Shown piece by piece: positions 33,251 to 41,204 of a DNA stretch of 64,000 bases (position 1 is its first letter; each line of letters starts with the position of its first letter). Origin of the DNA: Mycobacterium sp. NBC_00419 (GTDB lineage Bacteria; Actinomycetota; Actinomycetes; Mycobacteriales; Mycobacteriaceae); the NCBI RefSeq assembly GCF_036023875.1, contig NZ_CP107931.1:4402001-4466000 (forward strand), written 5' to 3'. The position numbers were made by a program, and so were the translations under genes. Under the pieces are notes generated by a model. It was not told where the DNA came from, ran no database searches, and saw nothing but the letters and a program-made list of their open reading frames with translations.

Positions 33251-34501
33251 ATGAGTGTCGACCGTCTGGTGGTCGTCGGCGCGTCGCTTGCAGGGCTGCG
33301 CGCCGTTGAGGCCGCCCGCAAGGCGGGTTTCGAGGGCGGCATCACCCTGATCGGCGCCGAACACCACCTGCCGTATGACCGTCCTCCGCTGTCGAAGGAC
33401 TTCCTCGATGTCACCGAGGCCGGCGGCGAGGCGGCTGTTCCGTTCTTCCGGTCCGGTGACGTATTCGCCGACGAGTTGCAGGTGGAGCTCCTGCTGGGCG
33501 CTCCTGCAACGAGTCTGGATGTCGACCGCAAGGTCGTCGGCGTCGGCGACCGCGAAGTGGCCTACGACGCGCTGGTGATCGCGACGGGGTCCAAACTGCG
33601 AACGCTACCCGACACCGACCATCTCGACGGTGTGCACGGTCTGCGCACCCTCGATGATTCCCTGGCCATTCGCGCCGCGCTGGATGCCGGTGCTCGCACC
33701 GTGGTTATCGGTGCGGGATTCATCGGATCGGAAGTGGCGGCCAGCGCGCAGAAGCGCGGTGTTCCCGTCACCGTAGTAGAGGCATTGCCGACTCCACTGG
33801 TGCGGGCGACGGGTACCGAGATGGGCGCGGCGATCGCATCGCTGCATGAACGCAACGGCACCACGCTGCTGTGCGGAACCGGAGTCGAGGCACTTGAGGG
33901 CGATGGTCGCGTCGAGCGTGTCGTTTTGAGTGACGGCGCCACGCTGGCTGCCGATCTGGTGGTGGTCGGCATCGGTGTCACGCCGAATACGGACTGGCTC
34001 GTTGGTTCCGGGCTGACGCTCGACAACGGTGTGGTCTGCGACGAGACCCTGTGGACCGGCGTCCCCGGGGTCTATGCGGCCGGTGACGTCGCCAACTGGC
34101 TGAACCCGATGTTCGGGGTCCGGCAGCGGATGGAGAACTGGACCGCTGCTGCCGAACAGGGTGCGGCAGCTGCCCGCAATGCCCTAGACCCGGCGAACGC
34201 CAAACCCTATGAGACGGTGCCCTACTTCTGGTCGGACTGGTACGGCTCCCGGATTCAGTTCGTGGGGGTGCCCCACTGTGACGAGGTGCTCCTCGTCGAC
34301 GGAGACGTCGACCGCGACGAGCGGTGGACTGCCCTGTACCGCCACGGCGACCGCCTCGTCGGTGCGCTCACAGTCAACGGCCAAGCGGTCATCATGAAGT
34401 ACCGCCGCTTGATCGCCCAGAAGGCCTCGTGGGGTGAGGCATTGGAGTTCGCAGAGAAGCGACGGGCGGCTGCCGAGGCCAAAGCAGCAGCAGCACTCTA
34501 G
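33251..34501 (+). CDS. Ferredoxin reductase (FAD, NAD(P)H-dependent)
   Basis: A 416-residue flavoprotein of the putidaredoxin reductase type. FAD motif V-V-V-G-A-S-L-A-G-L-R-A near residue 6, P-Y-D-R-P-P-L-S-K near residue 41, NAD(P)H motif V-V-I-G-A-G-F-I-G-S-E-V-A near residue 150, and the second FAD motif G-V-Y-A-A-G-D-V-A-N-W near residue 275. ATG 33251 matches the family start; a longer in-frame ORF from 33191 would overlap the ferredoxin. It passes electrons to the ferredoxin at 33033 and on to a P450 or oxygenase; the Rieske oxygenase at 1016-2826 also has no reductase in its visible operon and could use it. Confidence 0.92.
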   Translation: MSVDRLVVVGASLAGLRAVEAARKAGFEGGITLIGAEHHLPYDRPPLSKDFLDVTEAGGEAAVPFFRSGDVFADELQVELLLGAPATSLDVDRKVVGVGDREVAYDALVIATGSKLRTLPDTDHLDGVHGLRTLDDSLAIRAALDAGARTVVIGAGFIGSEVAASAQKRGVPVTVVEALPTPLVRATGTEMGAAIASLHERNGTTLLCGTGVEALEGDGRVERVVLSDGATLAADLVVVGIGVTPNTDWLVGSGLTLDNGVVCDETLWTGVPGVYAAGDVANWLNPMFGVRQRMENWTAAAEQGAAAARNALDPANAKPYETVPYFWSDWYGSRIQFVGVPHCDEVLLVDGDVDRDERWTALYRHGDRLVGALTVNGQAVIMKYRRLIAQKASWGEALEFAEKRRAAAEAKAAAAL

Positions 34502-34512
34502 CGCCGCCTGTT

Positions 34513-35670
34513 TCAGATGCCGCCGCGCGCGACGAGTTGTGCGGCGATCACATTGCGCTGAATCTCGTTGGTGCCCTCACCGACGATCATCAGGGGAGCG
34601 TCGCGGAAGTAGCGCTCGACGTCGTATTCGGTGGAGTAGCCGTAGCCGCCGTGAATGCGGACCGCATTGAGGGCGATCTCCATGGCCGCCTCGGAGGCGA
34701 ACAGCTTGGCCATCCCAGCCTCCATGTCGCAGCGTTCTCCACTGTCGTAGCGCTCGGCCGCGTGATAGGTGAGCTGGCGGGCAGCCGTGAGCTTGGTGGC
34801 CATATCGGCCAGATAGTTGCCGATGGACTGATGCTTCCAGATGGGCTGGCCGAAGCTTTCCCGGGCCTGTGCGTAGGCCAGGGCGTCTTCCAGCGCCGCA
34901 GTGGCCACCCCGAGGGCCCTGGATGCCACCTGAATGCGGCCGGTCTCAAGGCCTTTCATCATCTGGGGGAATCCCCGACCGGGCTCACCACCGAGAACGG
35001 CCGATGCCGGCACCCGGCAGTCGTCGAACGCGAGCTCGCAGCTCTCCACACCCTTGTAGCCGAGCTTCGGTAGATCCCGTGACACCAGCAGACCCTTGGT
35101 ATCCCGCTCGACCAGCAGTACCGAGATGCCCTTGTGCTTGGGTTTCGCGTTGGGGTCCGTCTTGCAGAGCAGCGCGATGAGACCCGATCTGCGCGCGTTG
35201 CTGATCCAGGTCTTGGCTCCGTTGATCACGAGGTCGTCGCCGTCTGCGCGCCCGACGGTGGTCATGGCTTGCAGATCCGACCCCCCGCCGGGTTCGGTCA
35301 GTGCCATCGTCGCCCGGAGCTCACCGGTGGCCATGGGCGGGAGGTAGGCCTGCTTTTGCTCCTCGGTGCCGAACAGGCCGATGAGCTTGGCGACGACGGT
35401 GTGCCCACCCATGGCACCTGCCAGGCTCATCCAGCCGCGAGCCAGTTCTTGGGTGACGTCGACGTAGCAGTGCATCGATACCGGCGTGCCGCCGTACTCC
35501 TCCGGGACGGCCAACCCGTAAATCCCGATGCGCTTCATCTGTTCGATCCACGCTTCGGGGTATTCGTTGGCGTGCTCGACCTCGCGCACGGTCGGCTTGA
35601 CCTCGCGGTCGATGAACGCTCGGACGGTTTCGACCAGCATGGATTCTTCAACACCCAATGCTGTTGTCAT
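34513..35670 (-). CDS. Acyl-CoA dehydrogenase (FadE type)
   Basis: A 385-residue acyl-CoA dehydrogenase with canonical features: M-A-L-T-E-P-G-G-G-S-D-L for flavin binding near residue 130, I-H-G-G-Y-G-Y-S-T-E-Y-D-V-E-R-Y-F-R-D-A, and the catalytic Glu in E-G-T-N-E-I-Q-R near residue 370. GAAAGG precedes the start. It converges on the ferredoxin reductase gene (gap of 11 bases). Its promoter holds a perfect copy of the shared palindrome (site 9), and a TetR paralogue lies directly upstream on the same strand. Confidence 0.93.
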   Translation of the reverse strand: MTTALGVEESMLVETVRAFIDREVKPTVREVEHANEYPEAWIEQMKRIGIYGLAVPEEYGGTPVSMHCYVDVTQELARGWMSLAGAMGGHTVVAKLIGLFGTEEQKQAYLPPMATGELRATMALTEPGGGSDLQAMTTVGRADGDDLVINGAKTWISNARRSGLIALLCKTDPNAKPKHKGISVLLVERDTKGLLVSRDLPKLGYKGVESCELAFDDCRVPASAVLGGEPGRGFPQMMKGLETGRIQVASRALGVATAALEDALAYAQARESFGQPIWKHQSIGNYLADMATKLTAARQLTYHAAERYDSGERCDMEAGMAKLFASEAAMEIALNAVRIHGGYGYSTEYDVERYFRDAPLMIVGEGTNEIQRNVIAAQLVARGGI

Positions 35671-35775
35671 GTCGACCTTTCTAGGGTGTCATCGGCAGTT
35701 CGATTGGTCGACGACGGTGTGTCCAGAGTCGACCGCGATGCCGGGGTAGTCCCGATGCGATCGCCTCCCCCCGTT

Positions 35776-35791
35776 TTTAACACAAATTAAA
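35776..35791 (-). promoter_or_regulatory. Operator-like palindrome, site 9 (FadE promoter), perfect match
   Basis: TTTAACACAAATTAAA matches all 12 defined positions of TYTAAY-N4-RTTARA. It lies 105 bases upstream of the FadE start, between that gene and the TetR paralogue B. Confidence 0.6.
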
Positions 35792-35878
35792 CCCTTGGGC
35801 AATGTGGGTTGCGTGCCGTGAGTTCGTGGTGGCCGAACCCCGATCCGGATCGCGCCGGCAGGTCCGCGCCGGGCGGGG

Positions 35879-36544
35879 TTACTTCTTGCGGCGGCCGGCG
35901 ACCGGCGAGAGTCCGTGGCGGACCAGGGATTGCGCGTTGGCGACGACGGCGTCGACGGAACCGCGGCGAGAGTCCCACCATTCGACTGTCCAGTTGAGCG
36001 CGCCGAGGACGAGCATCTGGGCGATGTAGAGGTCGAGATCGGGGCGCAGTCCACCGGAACGGGCGAGTTCGTTGATCAGCCCGCGCCAAATTTCGCCGTA
36101 CCGTTCCTCTTCGCGGATCTGGCGCTTGCGGATGGCGTCTGGGACCTGCCCGGCGTTGCGGATGGACGCGGTCGTGTAGTCGGAGATCTCCAACGCATGG
36201 CGCAGATGAGCCTCGACCGCCGCCAGCAGTCGGTCCAGCGCGGAGGTACTGGCGGGCAATTCGTCGAGGATCGCGATGAGGTGTTCGCGCATGTCGGCGA
36301 TGCCCGCCCACATCACCTCTTCGATGAGGTCTTCACGCGAGGAGAAGTAGTAGTAGATGGCGGGAGCCTGAAGATCAGCCTGGGCGGCGACGTCGGTGAG
36401 TCGGAGGCCGCCGTAACCCTTCACGCTGAGGACATAGGCGGCCGCGTCCAGTATCCGGCGACGGGTCAGGGCAGACTTCGAATCGGGCTCACGGTCACCG
36501 TCGGACGGGGCGTTAGCGCTGCTCGTATCCCTCACCCGTGGCAT
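35879..36544 (-). CDS. TetR-family regulator, paralogue B of a pair
   Basis: A 221-residue TetR protein, the same length as the regulator at 31309-31974 and clearly its paralogue. The helix-turn-helix reads R-R-R-I-L-D-A-A-A-Y-V-L, L-T-D-V-A-A-Q-A-D-L, then Q-A-P-A-I-Y-Y-Y-F-S-S-R-E-D-L-I-E-E-V-M; the recognition helix is identical to that of paralogue A. The ligand-binding half is more diverged, so the two may bind the same operator but answer to different inducers (inference). No copy of the shared palindrome was seen upstream of its own start. Confidence 0.9.
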   Translation of the reverse strand: MPRVRDTSSANAPSDGDREPDSKSALTRRRILDAAAYVLSVKGYGGLRLTDVAAQADLQAPAIYYYFSSREDLIEEVMWAGIADMREHLIAILDELPASTSALDRLLAAVEAHLRHALEISDYTTASIRNAGQVPDAIRKRQIREEERYGEIWRGLINELARSGGLRPDLDLYIAQMLVLGALNWTVEWWDSRRGSVDAVVANAQSLVRHGLSPVAGRRKK

Positions 36545-36926
36545 GCGTTGATGCTACCCAGCGCAAACCCAGACGTGGCGTAGGCACCGCGGGGGGATGG
36601 AGGCACGCGACGAGCAACATTGCGCTACACATCGTCGTGGGAGGTCGCCAAGCTCTTGGTGAGTACCGCAACCCGGCCCGATCGATGCTGGGCCCGCTGT
36701 TGACAAGCGGCCACCTTCGAACGGCTCGGTTCGCAGGCGCGTCGTTGTTGTTCACATCGGTGACGCGGTGCTGGATGCCCCGCCCGGCTGGCCGAACCTT
36801 GTTCGGCCAGGGACTGGTCGATTCGACCAGGAAACGAGCAGTTCAGGGAGTTTGGTTGCGCCGGTGAGCGGCGCGTAGGTTCTTAGGAAATCAACTCACA
36901 ACGCAGCATTTGAAACGGAAGCCATC
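36545..36926. other. Intergenic region (382 bp) with tandem hairpins
   Basis: No gene is supported; plus-strand ORFs such as 36538-36867 show no domain-like pattern. No tRNA shape was found. The notable content is a pair of perfect hairpins at 36788-36830, listed separately. Confidence 0.5.
36788..36830 (+). repeat. Two tandem perfect inverted repeats (hairpins)
   Basis: CTGGCCGAAC-CTT-GTTCGGCCAG (36788-36810) is a perfect 10-base stem with a 3-base loop. Four bases later CTGGTCG-ATT-CGACCAG (36814-36830) is a perfect 7-base stem with a 3-base loop. Both stems begin with CTGG and end with CCAG. They lie 97 bases upstream of the DUF3297 start and have no T-run. Confidence 0.65.
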
Positions 36927-37184
36927 ATGTCCGAGGATCAGGTCACCGACGTTCCACCGAATCACCTCTCCATCGATCCACGCAGCCCCTTCTATAACGA
37001 AGAGGTGCTCCTGCGCGACGTGGGCATTCGCTTCAACGGCGTCGAGAAGACCAACGTTCACGAGTACAACGTGGCCGAGGGTTGGGTCCGTGTTGAAGTT
37101 CCCACCGCGAAGGATCGCCGCGGCAACCCCATGGTGGTCAAGGTCAGGGGCACGGTCGAACCGTTTTTCCGCACCGCTGAATAG
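36927..37184 (+). CDS. DUF3297 family protein
   Basis: An 85-residue cytosolic protein of the small DUF3297 family, recognised by L-S-I-D-P-R-S-P-F-Y near the N-terminus, G-I-R-F-N-G-V-E-K-T-N-V near the middle, and E-G-W-V-R-V-E followed by D-R-R-G-N-P-M. The function of the family is not established. It stands alone, preceded by 382 bases without a gene that hold two perfect hairpins, and followed by a secreted protein gene on the same strand. Confidence 0.85.
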   Translation: MSEDQVTDVPPNHLSIDPRSPFYNEEVLLRDVGIRFNGVEKTNVHEYNVAEGWVRVEVPTAKDRRGNPMVVKVRGTVEPFFRTAE

Positions 37185-37301
37185 CGGACGCCGGGATATC
37201 ACGCGTGCGAGGCTCGTCGTAACCGCCTCTGCCGCACAAGGTCGGCGCTGAGCACCGGAAACCGGGGACAAATCAGCCGAGTCCCTGCCAAGCTTGCGTC
37301 G

Positions 37302-37679
37302 ATGCGTTCACGACTTCTCGGTGTGCCGCTTGCCGCCGCTGCTCTCACGATGTGCCTGACGGCCGCCCCCGCGGCGGCCGCGCAGGCCTGGGAGTGCGAC
37401 ATCATGATCCCGGCAGCCGATCAGATCGAGGTGGCGCTGAACGCGGTGACGCCGAGTGGGACGCCGTTCTATGTCGCCGGCCAGCTGCGCAACGCACTGT
37501 CCCCGCTGTACGGCTTGACCGTTCCGAGCTCCGTTGACCTTCGGATCCGCTCGGCCATGGTGGCCGCGCAGATTGACGACTCCGACCCCTACCGGCCGGC
37601 CAGCCCCGAACAGCTGGGCAGCGATCTCGCCAAGGCCAGAGAACACCTGGCCGAGGTCCGCGCCGACTGCGCACCCTGA
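37302..37679 (+). CDS. Small secreted protein of unknown function
   Basis: A 125-residue protein with a clear signal peptide: M-R-S-R basic start, hydrophobic stretch L-L-G-V-P-L-A-A-A-A-L-T-M-C and an A-P-A-A-A-A-Q cleavage region near residue 27. The mature part has two cysteines (in W-E-C-D near the N-terminus and D-C-A-P at the end), which probably form a disulphide. I do not recognise a family. It converges on the last gene of the mce locus with a single-base gap between stops. Confidence 0.75.
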   Translation: MRSRLLGVPLAAAALTMCLTAAPAAAAQAWECDIMIPAADQIEVALNAVTPSGTPFYVAGQLRNALSPLYGLTVPSSVDLRIRSAMVAAQIDDSDPYRPASPEQLGSDLAKAREHLAEVRADCAP

Positions 37680-37680
37680 G

Positions 37681-38451
37681 TCAACGTCCCGCCGGCCGGT
37701 GCCGCAGCGACAAGCGTTGGGCGCCAGGCCAAATGGCCATGGCCGCCGGTGATGCACAGAACGCGTCCTCGGCCTGGTAGACGTCCATGTCGATGGCGTG
37801 CAGCCCATCTTCCTGGTGGGCCCGGCAGTTGACGGTCAGCACCTGATGGGTGTCGGGGTCGACCTGCTCGACCTCGATGGTGATCACGACGACGAGCGTG
37901 TAACCGGCCCCGGTCGGTAGATAGAACGTGAGGTCTCGGCTCGTCAACGCCCCGCCGTTGCTCACCGCGTACCCGTCACCGCTGGGATAGACGGCCTGGC
38001 CGACCATCTGGGTGCGTTCGTAATGCCGGCGATCACCCGGCGCACGCCATACCGAGAACCGGGTGTTGGGGGTGCCGTTGAAGAGGTTCTGCCCCATCGG
38101 GATGATCAGTTCCTCGCGACCGTCACCGTCGACGTCCTCCAAGCCGACACCGCCCGGGCTGGACGGCTCCAGGAGTTCGGTGATGGTCTGCACGACCTCA
38201 CCGCTCGGGTCGGTCACGGTGATTTTCACCGACCTGGGTGCGGGTAACTCCGGCGCGGTCCAGTAGTTGACAGCGAACGTGAGGTCACCGGAGTGCAGGC
38301 TGCAATCCACCTGCGGCGTCCGACCGCTCGGCGTGATCACCGCCCCGCTCTGCGGGCATGGCGGCAGCGTGGTGTCGGCGGTCGCGTTGTGCGACAACGC
38401 AACCGAGGTGGCCACCATGGCCACAGCTAGCGGCAGCGCGAGCCGCTTCAC
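37681..38451 (-). CDS. Secreted protein with FG-GAP/calcium-loop-like motif, last gene of mce locus 1
   Basis: A 256-residue exported protein. The N-terminus is a signal peptide (K-R-L-A-L-P-L-A-V-A-M-V-A-T-S-V-A-L then A-T-A-D-T). Near residue 98 it has D-V-D-G-D-G-R-E-E-L, a D-x-D-G-D-G-x-x-E calcium-binding loop of the kind seen in FG-GAP/VCBS repeats, flanked by G-G-V-G-L-E and I-I-P-M-G. I chose GTG 38451, 11 bases after the mas gene stop with AGGTG nearby; the longer in-frame ORF to 38580 would overlap mas. Position suggests an envelope role with the Mce complex; the actual function is unknown. Confidence 0.7.
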   Translation of the reverse strand: MKRLALPLAVAMVATSVALSHNATADTTLPPCPQSGAVITPSGRTPQVDCSLHSGDLTFAVNYWTAPELPAPRSVKITVTDPSGEVVQTITELLEPSSPGGVGLEDVDGDGREELIIPMGQNLFNGTPNTRFSVWRAPGDRRHYERTQMVGQAVYPSGDGYAVSNGGALTSRDLTFYLPTGAGYTLVVVITIEVEQVDPDTHQVLTVNCRAHQEDGLHAIDMDVYQAEDAFCASPAAMAIWPGAQRLSLRHRPAGR

Positions 38452-38462
38452 GCCGCGTGCAC

Positions 38463-39146
38463 CTAACCCTTCGGGGCTGGTTTGCCGGGCGCAGGTGGTG
38501 GCGGCGGTGGGGCGCCGGGGAGCTGCTGTTCGGTGGCCTGCTGGCTGCCGGTCTCCGGGCCGATGTCGGTCACCTGCCATCCGTCGCCGGCCTTGGTGAC
38601 GGTGACCCGCAGCAGGATGATCGACACCTTCGGCGTCGGGTTCTGCAGGTTGCGGGTGGTCTGGTGAGCCGACACCACCACTTGATAGGTGCCGTCGGGC
38701 TGGAGCACCGGATCGGTGGCCAGCACCTCACCGGAGGAGCTGACCTGGGCTTGCAGCATGATGCTCTTCAGCAGGTCGGTGGCGTTGACGTACTTGTCTT
38801 TAAGCGGTTGCGATACACCGTCTTCGACGGACTTGAAGAACACGTCCGGGTCTTCGAAGGTGTACGTCAGCGACTTGAGCGCGTAATCCTTGGCCAGCTT
38901 GGCGACGGCGTCGCGATCGGCCTGGGACTGCCGTATCTGTGCGAGTTCATGATTCACGTGCTGATACTTGGTGTATCCGAACGCGCCGCCGCCGATCGCC
39001 GCGGCAACGAGGATGGCGGCCACCCACTTCCACGGTTGCCGAGTCGTGGCGGCCGGTGTCGGCTCCTCGACCGTGTCGTTGTCGGTCGGGGGAGTGGTCC
39101 CGGTGTCCTCGGCGTTGTCGTCGTCGCCGGTCGATGCGGTAGTCAT
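38463..39146 (-). CDS. Mce-associated membrane protein (Mas)
   Basis: A 227-residue single-span membrane protein of the Mce-associated (Mas) type. A Thr/Asp-rich, acidic cytosolic N-terminus of about 38 residues is followed by one membrane segment (W-K-W-V-A-A-I-L-V-A-A-A-I-G-G, about 39-57) and a periplasmic domain that starts with a short helix and carries the family pattern Y-V-N-A-T-D-L-L-K and V-V-V-S-A-H-Q-T-T-R-N. The C-terminus is a proline-rich tail. Mas proteins are usually encoded after mceF and stabilise or assist the Mce transporter. It follows mceF after 43 bases. Confidence 0.85.
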   Translation of the reverse strand: MTTASTGDDDNAEDTGTTPPTDNDTVEEPTPAATTRQPWKWVAAILVAAAIGGGAFGYTKYQHVNHELAQIRQSQADRDAVAKLAKDYALKSLTYTFEDPDVFFKSVEDGVSQPLKDKYVNATDLLKSIMLQAQVSSSGEVLATDPVLQPDGTYQVVVSAHQTTRNLQNPTPKVSIILLRVTVTKAGDGWQVTDIGPETGSQQATEQQLPGAPPPPPPAPGKPAPKG

Positions 39147-39189
39147 TGCCGTTCTTTCTACGCTAGTGCGTGGGTCACTGTCCCTGGTG

Positions 39190-40161
39190 TCACTGTCCCT
39201 GGTGCCATTCGGGGACGTTGAGTTGCACCCGCAGGGCGCCGTTGTCGTTGAAGGTGGATTCCCAGAAGTCCAGCCAGTGCCCGGCGTCGAGCTTGACGTC
39301 GTGCAGGGGCGCTACCGCCGGCTGCAGGACGGTGGCGAACGTGCCCAGTGGTTCGGCCAGCATGTCCATGTACTCGCTGATCTTGGCGATCAGCACCCCG
39401 CCCGGGTCGTCGGGCCCCAGCAGGCCCGAACCGCTGTAGGAGAGGTTCTCGAACTCCTTGACCAGCCGCAGGAATGCCGGCACCGACTTCGGCAGAAGCG
39501 TCCCGGTCTCACTGATCACCTGACCGGCATTGAGGGTCCCCAGATTCGTGGTCAGGGTGGAGATGTTGCTGAACAGCGTGGTCAGGATCTGCTTGTCGTC
39601 ACGGACCACCTTGGCCGCCAGGCTGGCGGTGGTGGCCAGCGAGTCGAGGGTGCCGTCGTTGCCGTCCAACGCCCCGGACACGTTGGTGACGATGGTGCGC
39701 AGATCTTCGGGGTTCAGCGCCGAAATCAGGGCGTTGGCTTTGGTCAACAGCTCGCTGCCAGTGACCATCGGTGCCACGCGATCGGGCGGGATGACCGAGC
39801 CGTCGGAAAGATAGGGGGGCGCAATGATTTTCGGCTTGAAGTCGACGTACTGCTCGCCTGCGGCCGACAGGTTCTCCACGGCGATCGCGCTATTGGCCGG
39901 AACCTGGTTGACCTGATCGATGTCCATGGAGACCGCCAGCCCGGTCGCCGTCGTCCGGATTCCGGTGACCCGGCCGATCTTGATACCCCGCATGGTGACG
40001 TCGGAGGTGGGCAGAAGGCCGCCGGAGGTGTTGAGCAGCAACGTCAGCCGGGTGACCTTCTTCGTCGGGCTGACGTCGAGCACCCCGATCGACATGTACA
40101 ACGCACCGAGCAGCGTCATCACCGCCAGGATCACCAGGGTCGTGCGCGCGTTGAACTTCAC
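39190..40161 (-). CDS. mceF: Mce family protein MceF (mce locus 1)
   Basis: A 323-residue Mce protein. One N-terminal membrane segment (about residues 8-28) leads into an MlaD/Mce domain at about 35-115, where R-G-I-K-I-G-R-V-T-G-I and the S-A-A-G-E-Q-Y-V-D-F block are typical of MceF (family S-A-I-G-E-Q-Y-V-D-L). The rest is the helical Mce4_CUP1 region. No cysteine-rich tail. It overlaps mceE by ATGA and is the last of the six mce paralogues of the locus. Mce proteins are thought to form a hetero-hexameric tunnel for lipid substrates across the envelope, powered by MceG encoded elsewhere. Confidence 0.92.
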   Translation of the reverse strand: MKFNARTTLVILAVMTLLGALYMSIGVLDVSPTKKVTRLTLLLNTSGGLLPTSDVTMRGIKIGRVTGIRTTATGLAVSMDIDQVNQVPANSAIAVENLSAAGEQYVDFKPKIIAPPYLSDGSVIPPDRVAPMVTGSELLTKANALISALNPEDLRTIVTNVSGALDGNDGTLDSLATTASLAAKVVRDDKQILTTLFSNISTLTTNLGTLNAGQVISETGTLLPKSVPAFLRLVKEFENLSYSGSGLLGPDDPGGVLIAKISEYMDMLAEPLGTFATVLQPAVAPLHDVKLDAGHWLDFWESTFNDNGALRVQLNVPEWHQGQ

Positions 40162-41204
40162 GGCAGCAGTCCCATCGTCCGCATCGCCGAGACCGCCTGG
40201 TCAGCCTTGTCGGCGGGATCGACACCCTCGTTGCCGGTCGGCGGACGAAGCTCGGTGATGGTGTATCGCGGACCGCCCTTGCCGAAGAACGGAATCAGCT
40301 TGTCGCGCACCAGCGCGTTGAGCTTGTCGGCGATCACCGGGACTGTGGTGTCCACGGTGGACATCGTGGCGACCATGGGCGATAGGTAGGACAGCATCTG
40401 CATGATGTCACCGGTGATCGGGTTGATGACCTCGCCGCCGAGCTTGCCGAGGTCCTTGGAGTCGGCGACGAGTTTGAGGATTCCGAGGGTGACCGCCGAC
40501 AGGCCCCCTAGCTTGGACGGCCCTTCGGTGACCAGCCGGTTGAACACCGCGGTGTTGGCCGACAGAGTGGAGCTGATGTTCTCCAGGCTCAACAGGATTC
40601 CGCTCATCGTCTCCTGATTGGTGGCCAGGTCGTTGAGGATGCCGCCGATGTTGGTCTGGATGTGGGTCAGCTCGTTGGGGTCCTTGGGGAACGCCTTGTT
40701 GGCGTCGATCACTGCGTCCTGCAGCGTGCCGATTGCCCCGCCGGCCATCAGGTTGGACACCGAGCGCAGGACGTCTTCGACGTTGGTGGCCGGCGCGGTG
40801 TTGCGCAACGGAATGGTGTCACCGTTACCAAGCATCGCCGTCGCGGGCTTGGCGGGCGGCAGCAGGGCGATATAGACGTCACCGAGTGGGGTGGCCTGGC
40901 GTAGTTCGGCGCGGGTGTTGTCGGCGAGCTTGGTGTCCCCGGCGACGTCGACGTAGGCGACGGCGGTCGAGCCGTCGAGGGCCACGTGATCGAGTACGCC
41001 GACCTGGATGCCGCCGGTGTCGACCTTGGCCCGGGCGGGAAGGTTGAGCGCGCTGGAGAATTCGATCCTCAGCCGGTAGGAGTCGGCGGGTGCGTAGGCA
41101 CCCGGCACGGGTAACCGGGTCGGATCCAGCGAACACCCCGAGCTCAGGGTGATCGCCAGCGCAACCAGTACCGCACCGCCGGTCCGTATCGAACGTCGCA
41201 TCAT
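40158..41204 (-). CDS. mceE: Mce family lipoprotein MceE (mce locus 1)
   Basis: A 348-residue Mce protein with a lipobox, L-S-S-G-C-S, near residue 24, after a basic start and a hydrophobic stretch, so it is lipidated as is usual for MceE. The Mce domain follows (S-A-L-N-L-P-A-R-A-K-V, then G-I-Q-V-G-V-L-D and Q-A-T-P-L-G-D-V-Y-I). Start ATG 41204 overlaps the mceD stop (ATGA); a second ATG at 41201 directly follows. The same frame stays open much further upstream, but that part is antisense-free shadow of mceD in another frame. Confidence 0.92.
   Translation of the reverse strand: MMRRSIRTGGAVLVALAITLSSGCSLDPTRLPVPGAYAPADSYRLRIEFSSALNLPARAKVDTGGIQVGVLDHVALDGSTAVAYVDVAGDTKLADNTRAELRQATPLGDVYIALLPPAKPATAMLGNGDTIPLRNTAPATNVEDVLRSVSNLMAGGAIGTLQDAVIDANKAFPKDPNELTHIQTNIGGILNDLATNQETMSGILLSLENISSTLSANTAVFNRLVTEGPSKLGGLSAVTLGILKLVADSKDLGKLGGEVINPITGDIMQMLSYLSPMVATMSTVDTTVPVIADKLNALVRDKLIPFFGKGGPRYTITELRPPTGNEGVDPADKADQAVSAMRTMGLLP

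Noticed and set aside
38968..40389. Plus-strand ORF of 473 codons opposite mceF/mceE
   Set aside because: Antisense shadow; composition (Gly, Arg, Gln, Val, His rich) typical of reversed mycobacterial codons.
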